10,357 bases of DNA from Bryobacteraceae bacterium (GTDB taxonomy: Bacteria; Acidobacteriota; Terriglobia; Bryobacterales; Bryobacteraceae): the NCBI GenBank assembly GCA_029975915.1, contig JARKOC010000288.1:1-10357 (forward strand). The letters run 5' to 3'. The stretch's first letter is position 1, and the number at the start of each line of letters is the position of its first letter. Below the pieces are notes generated by a model. That model did no database searches, was not told the DNA's origin, and was given only the letters and a program-made list of their open reading frames with translations. The translations under genes were made by a program, and so were the position numbers. Of the stretch, positions 6,949 to 10,357 are shown piece by piece.

Positions 6949-7208
6949 CCTTCACGAAGGATCCCAACGCGGTGCTCGACTACAGCATCAACTGGACCCG
7001 CTGGCTCGCAGGGGATCAGATCGCGGCGAGCGAGTGGATCGTCCCGTCTGGGCTCACCAAGATGGCCGACCCTAAGACCGCCACTTCGGCCACAGTCTGG
7101 CTCTCCGGCGGCACGGCGGGCCAGTCGTACATCGTCACCAACCGCATCACCACGGCGGCCGGACGGACCGAGGACCGCTCGTTCACCATCCGAATCGAGG
7201 AGCGCTGA
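6945..7208 (+). CDS. Presumed fibre-tail adaptor protein, 87 residues
   Basis: A small protein matching a class I recall as phage fibre-tail adaptors or hypothetical tail proteins. It opens with KDPNAVLDYSINWTRWLAG (5-23), followed by a WIV strand and VWLSGGTAG (51-59). It ends YIVTNRITTAAGRTEDRSF (62-80) and a last strand. The VTNRITTAAGR..DRSF block is the most characteristic part and has the look of an Ig-like beta-sandwich. It probably links the LamG-type fibre protein to the tail tip; that role is inferred from family memory and position. The start is ATG in an ATGA overlap with the LamG stop. A much longer reading of the same frame, from base 6249, would run antiphase through the LamG gene and is not credible. 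Confidence 0.65.
   Translation: MTFTKDPNAVLDYSINWTRWLAGDQIAASEWIVPSGLTKMADPKTATSATVWLSGGTAGQSYIVTNRITTAAGRTEDRSFTIRIEER
7197..7202 (+). promoter_or_regulatory. Ribosome binding site for the tail-tip gene
   Basis: GAGGAG lies at the end of the adaptor gene, nine bases before the ATG at 7212. The adaptor stop (7206-7208) falls between the two, so the last gene can be initiated independently or by coupling. Confidence 0.55.
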
Positions 7209-7211
7209 GAG

Positions 7212-10200
7212 ATGCCCGACTACATCGGCAACATCGTCGTGCCGGAGAGCGTCCCGACCGGAGCGTTCCCGCTTGTCCCGGATTTCCCGCACGGGCACTC
7301 CCGCGCGCGCGAGATCGCGATCCATCAGTTCGGTTCGGGCAACGCCAAGATCGAACAGCGCTTCCTTCTCGGCACGGGCGCGCGGCGCTTCACCATCCGA
7401 AGGAACTGGCTGCGCGACGCCGATCGCATTGCCCTGCGGAACTTCTGGGAATCGAAGTACGGACCCTACGGCGCCTTCACCTACAACGCGCCGAACGATG
7501 ACGGCGGGGGCGCCACGCCGGTCAACTGCCGCTTCGCCAACGAGCCACTGTCCTGGGAGATGGTCGCCGACTGGGCGTGCTCGCTCGGCGTCACGCTGAT
7601 CGAGATCCCCACCACCTCGCCTTCCTACTCGATCACCCAGACCGTCAATCGCTTCCCGCCGTCCTCGCTCCAGACTGCGCTTCTCTCCCAGGTCCAGGAG
7701 ATCATCCCCCTCGTCCGCATTCAGCCGCTCCAGTCGGGCTACCCGACGATCTACATCTCCGACCGGCGTTGTACCGTCGGCGGCCAACTCTACCAGGCGC
7801 GGCTGCTGGAGTTCGACGGGATCTCGCAGTCCATCGGCAATGAGTCGGACGAGGCGCAGTTCACCTTCGGCAACGCTGACCGCGTGATGCGGGACCTGGC
7901 CAACGACGTGGATCTGTTCCGGGCTGCGCTGGAGTTCTCACTCTTCCACGTCGTCACTGGCACGAAGCTCGACCTCTGGAAGGGCGACATCGTCAACTGG
8001 TCCTGCGACGCTGGGCCCGAGTTTAAGGTCACCGCCGCCGATGGCCTTTACGAACTGAACCTGCCGTACCCGACGCGTAAGATCTCCCGCACCTGCTGGA
8101 AACCGTTCGACTCGCAGGCTTGCCCGTACTCCAGCGCCGGCACGCTCGACTTGGTCCACTTCCCGAGTGCTGACCCGTCGAAGTGCGACAAGGGTTACGA
8201 GACCGAGAACGGCTGCCTGGCGCACGGAATGAAGCGCTACTACGGCGGTATCCTCGCCGAGCCGCAGGGCGTGCGCATCAAGGACAACTCCACCGGCGTT
8301 TGGGGCTTCGGCCGCTCCACCATCACCAGCGTTTCGCTCGTCGCGGATTCGATCTACGACCAGATCGTGCCCGAGATCTATACCGATAGCGAGATGCCGG
8401 TGAACTGCAAGATCGCTGCCGGGCGCGATGAGAGCGATTTCTACGAGGGCCTGGGCATAGTCGGCGAAGGGCCGCTTGGCGCTTACACGTCGGCCCACTA
8501 CGAAGATCTCGACAACGACGGCACCGCCGAGACATTCGTCGGCAGCACGTTCGACGGCCAGGCGCATCACGGCTACCCCAACAACAACTACGGCCTGCGC
8601 CAATGCCTCGGTGCCGATCCCGCCGCGCCAACCGACTTCTTCTCTCTCGACCAATCCGGGAACACCACCGGCGGCGAGTGGCGCAAGGTCTACTCCGGCA
8701 ACTCCACATATAAGGACAACTTCGCGGCCGGGACTGCGTTCATCGTGATCCGGCGTAGCGACGCCAAGGGCCTGCAGCTGTCGAAGCCCGGCGATCACGC
8801 GATGGTCGCCAACGTCCAGTCCGGCATGAGCGGCTGGGTGTGGACCTCGCCTGGCGTGCGCGTCTACGGTCCGCCGCTCACCAATCCGGTCTGGGTCGCG
8901 ATCAACATGCTGCTCCGGGCGCGCGGCCTGCGTTTGGCTTCCAACGCCACCACACAGCAACTGGACCTGGCCGAAGCGCTGTTCGACGTGCAGGCGGCCA
9001 TCGACGCCGCGGCAATCTGCAATGACCAGGTCACCAAACTGGTCGGCACAGGCAGCGAGACGCAGTTCAAGTTCCGCGGCGTGCTCCAGGAGGAGAAGCC
9101 CCTCCGCGACTGGCTCCAGGAAGTTCTCATGAACTGCCTGGGCTACTACACCTTCGCCTTCGGCAAGCTCAAGATCGGCGTCCGGGAGAACTCCTCTGCA
9201 GTCGAAGCATTCACGCAGGGCAACATCCTCTTCAACTCCCTGCAACTGGCTCCGTTGAAGCCGTCCTTCAACCACCTCACGGCCAACTTTGCCGACGAGG
9301 ACTACCAGTTCGTGAACAACTCCGTCAGCCTGTACGACATCGATCACGCCACATTGATCGGTGGCGGCGCCGGCCCGCTGTTCCTGAAGTCGAACGTGAA
9401 CCTCTCGGGGACGGCGTCCAAGTCCCAGGCGGCGCGCATCGTGAGCGTTCGCATGCGCGAGGAACTTGGCGGCACGTCGCCGGCGGAGTGGAAGGCTGCG
9501 CGCCAACTGTCGTTCCGGACCACTGTGCTCGCGCTCAACACCGAGCCGGGCATGGTGTGCTCGATGACGCATCCGGACATGCCAAACGGCTCGGGCGAGT
9601 TCCGGGTGACTTCCTGGCGGCTCAACAAGGACTATTCGATCGACATCCAGGGCCGCACCACTACGGACTCCATGTACGACCTGGTCGCCGGGCCGAAACC
9701 TGCCGATGTCGTTGCTGCCCCGGTGCCCGAGGAGGTCCTCATCGACACCGGAGTGCCGGGGATCGTCCATGGAACGCCGAAGCTCCTGGATTACGGCTCG
9801 TTCGCTGTCGATGATCTCGCGGTCGAGCCAGACGCCGCAGGGAACCTGAACATCACCGGCGCGACGGAGATCGCGTTGGGACTCTACTACGTGGATGAAC
9901 TCGCCACGGACTTGTGGGCCAGTCTCGATGCCGCCATCGACAAAGACACCGATCCCGTGACCGTTTCCTGCACCGTGAATCCGGACACGGCGCGCACCTT
10001 CCGAGTCGGCGACTACATCATCTGCAACGACGAGGCTGCCGACGCGGTCCATTCTGGCCGCCGGTCCTACGAATGCGCGCAGATCGTCGGACCCGGCGAC
10101 ACCGGTGACGTGGTTCCTTCTGGTTCCTTCCAGATCCAACGGCGGCCTGTCGGCGACGCGCGCGAAGACTGGGCCTCGTTCGAGACGCTGCGGAGCGCCC

Positions 10201-10357
10201 ATCTGAAGGGTGTCCGGTTCTACCGGCTCGACATGAAGATGTTCACCATGGCCGTGAAGAAGGGGTTCTTCCGGACGCCGGGACTGCCCGCGCGCATCGA
10301 AGCAAAGCTCCCGTCGGCCTGCATCGTGGCCGCAGTCGTCGGAGTGGCGAATCACTT
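7212..10357 (+). CDS. Tail-tip hub protein, apparent gpM/gpL/gpJ-like fusion (3' end outside window)
   Basis: At least 1048 residues, open to the window edge without a stop. Residues 30-133 are gpM-like: RRFTIRR, the helix ALRNFWESKYGP, an aromatic strand, CRFANE and VTLIEI. Residues about 150-345 look like lambda gpL / BR0599-type proteins, with LEFDGISQS and FTFGNAD, then four cysteines, C295-x8-C304-x20-C325-x9-C335, resembling the gpL iron-sulfur site. Residues about 380-830 look like the gpJ central hub: IVGEGPLGAY, then NPVWVAINMLL (558-568), an AAICNDQV segment, FKFRGVLQEEKPLRDW and LGYYTFAFGKLKIGV. Later come SQAARI and the GMVCSMTHPD strand pair typical of hub beta-domains. A DxDxDG loop lies at 432-437. 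The rest (830 on) is beta-rich, ending in KGVRFYRLDM and VKKGFFRTPG. It probably forms the tail tip that contacts the host and opens for DNA passage. The start has a GAGGAG site. Confidence 0.82.
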   Translation, partial: MPDYIGNIVVPESVPTGAFPLVPDFPHGHSRAREIAIHQFGSGNAKIEQRFLLGTGARRFTIRRNWLRDADRIALRNFWESKYGPYGAFTYNAPNDDGGGATPVNCRFANEPLSWEMVADWACSLGVTLIEIPTTSPSYSITQTVNRFPPSSLQTALLSQVQEIIPLVRIQPLQSGYPTIYISDRRCTVGGQLYQARLLEFDGISQSIGNESDEAQFTFGNADRVMRDLANDVDLFRAALEFSLFHVVTGTKLDLWKGDIVNWSCDAGPEFKVTAADGLYELNLPYPTRKISRTCWKPFDSQACPYSSAGTLDLVHFPSADPSKCDKGYETENGCLAHGMKRYYGGILAEPQGVRIKDNSTGVWGFGRSTITSVSLVADSIYDQIVPEIYTDSEMPVNCKIAAGRDESDFYEGLGIVGEGPLGAYTSAHYEDLDNDGTAETFVGSTFDGQAHHGYPNNNYGLRQCLGADPAAPTDFFSLDQSGNTTGGEWRKVYSGNSTYKDNFAAGTAFIVIRRSDAKGLQLSKPGDHAMVANVQSGMSGWVWTSPGVRVYGPPLTNPVWVAINMLLRARGLRLASNATTQQLDLAEALFDVQAAIDAAAICNDQVTKLVGTGSETQFKFRGVLQEEKPLRDWLQEVLMNCLGYYTFAFGKLKIGVRENSSAVEAFTQGNILFNSLQLAPLKPSFNHLTANFADEDYQFVNNSVSLYDIDHATLIGGGAGPLFLKSNVNLSGTASKSQAARIVSVRMREELGGTSPAEWKAARQLSFRTTVLALNTEPGMVCSMTHPDMPNGSGEFRVTSWRLNKDYSIDIQGRTTTDSMYDLVAGPKPADVVAAPVPEEVLIDTGVPGIVHGTPKLLDYGSFAVDDLAVEPDAAGNLNITGATEIALGLYYVDELATDLWASLDAAIDKDTDPVTVSCTVNPDTARTFRVGDYIICNDEAADAVHSGRRSYECAQIVGPGDTGDVVPSGSFQIQRRPVGDAREDWASFETLRSAHLKGVRFYRLDMKMFTMAVKKGFFRTPGLPARIEAKLPSACIVAAVVGVANH
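10111..10130 (+). repeat. Perfect 10-base tandem duplication inside the tail-tip gene
   Basis: TGGTTCCTTC occurs twice in immediate succession. The unit is not a multiple of three, so the copies are read in different frames (giving VVPSGSF). The protein looks sensible on both sides (YECAQIVGPG before, RRPVGDAREDW after), so the reading frame seems intact here and the repeat falls in a loop. Confidence 0.6.

Noticed and set aside
5381..7208. Possible diversity-generating retroelement acting on the LamG region
   Set aside because: No template/variable repeat pair and no reverse transcriptase frame are visible in the window.
7938..10355. Long open frame of 805 codons on the - strand opposite the tail-tip gene
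   Set aside because: It is the complement of a clearly coding gpJ-like region. High GC with G/C at third positions removes stops from the antisense frame, and the translation is an Arg/Gly/Val-rich string without domains.

Overview
This window is a segment of a tailed-phage or prophage genome: the tail-assembly half of a morphogenesis operon. Ten protein-coding regions lie head to tail on the + strand with almost no intergenic space. Most junctions are ATGA, TGATG or longer overlaps, and the largest gaps are 17 and 9 bases. Homologues of lambda tail-tip proteins, a tape measure protein and the absence of any sheath or baseplate-wedge gene point to a long, flexible, non-contractile tail (siphovirus type). 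The DNA is GC-rich with strong G/C bias at third codon positions, so the host is a high-GC bacterium. The tail-tip protein resembles what I remember of phage regions in Acidobacteriota such as Solibacter-like genomes, but this is a weak taxonomic guess. No integrase, repressor, lysis cassette, tRNA or bacterial housekeeping gene is present, so prophage and free phage cannot be told apart.

Layout. Bases 1-828 hold the tail assembly chaperone pair. The first frame (to 502) is followed by a second coding region in the -1 frame (496-828) that has no start codon of its own. A canonical slippery heptamer, C CCA AAC, sits at 490-496, just before the first stop, and a GC-rich stem-loop begins eight bases after it. 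This is the lambda G/GT arrangement of programmed -1 frameshifting. Bases 815-4102 encode a 1095-residue tape measure protein. Bases 4099-4569 encode a small lysozyme-like virion protein, and 4569-4970 a lambda gpM-like distal tail protein. Bases 4988-7208 hold an accessory cassette: two small beta-rich proteins of unknown role, a LamG-type lectin-like protein ending in nine-residue repeats, and an 87-residue presumed fibre-tail adaptor. Bases 7212-10357 (cut by the window edge) encode a tail-tip hub protein of at least 1048 residues.

How the genes fit together. The two chaperone products would coat the tape measure protein while the tail tube polymerises to the length it sets. The gpM-like protein and the hub protein form the distal end. 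The LamG/adaptor cassette probably supplies carbohydrate-binding fibres, and the lysozyme-like protein local wall degradation.

Most notable: (i) the chaperone frameshift signal; (ii) the final gene, which appears to combine gpM-like, gpL-like (with a four-cysteine iron-sulfur-type motif) and gpJ-like regions in one polypeptide; (iii) a second, free-standing gpM-like gene upstream, recognisably related to the N-terminus of that fusion; (iv) a CX4C-X8-CX2C cysteine cluster in the frameshift-only chaperone domain. This is recognisable phage tail biology with an unusual arrangement, not a wholly new system.
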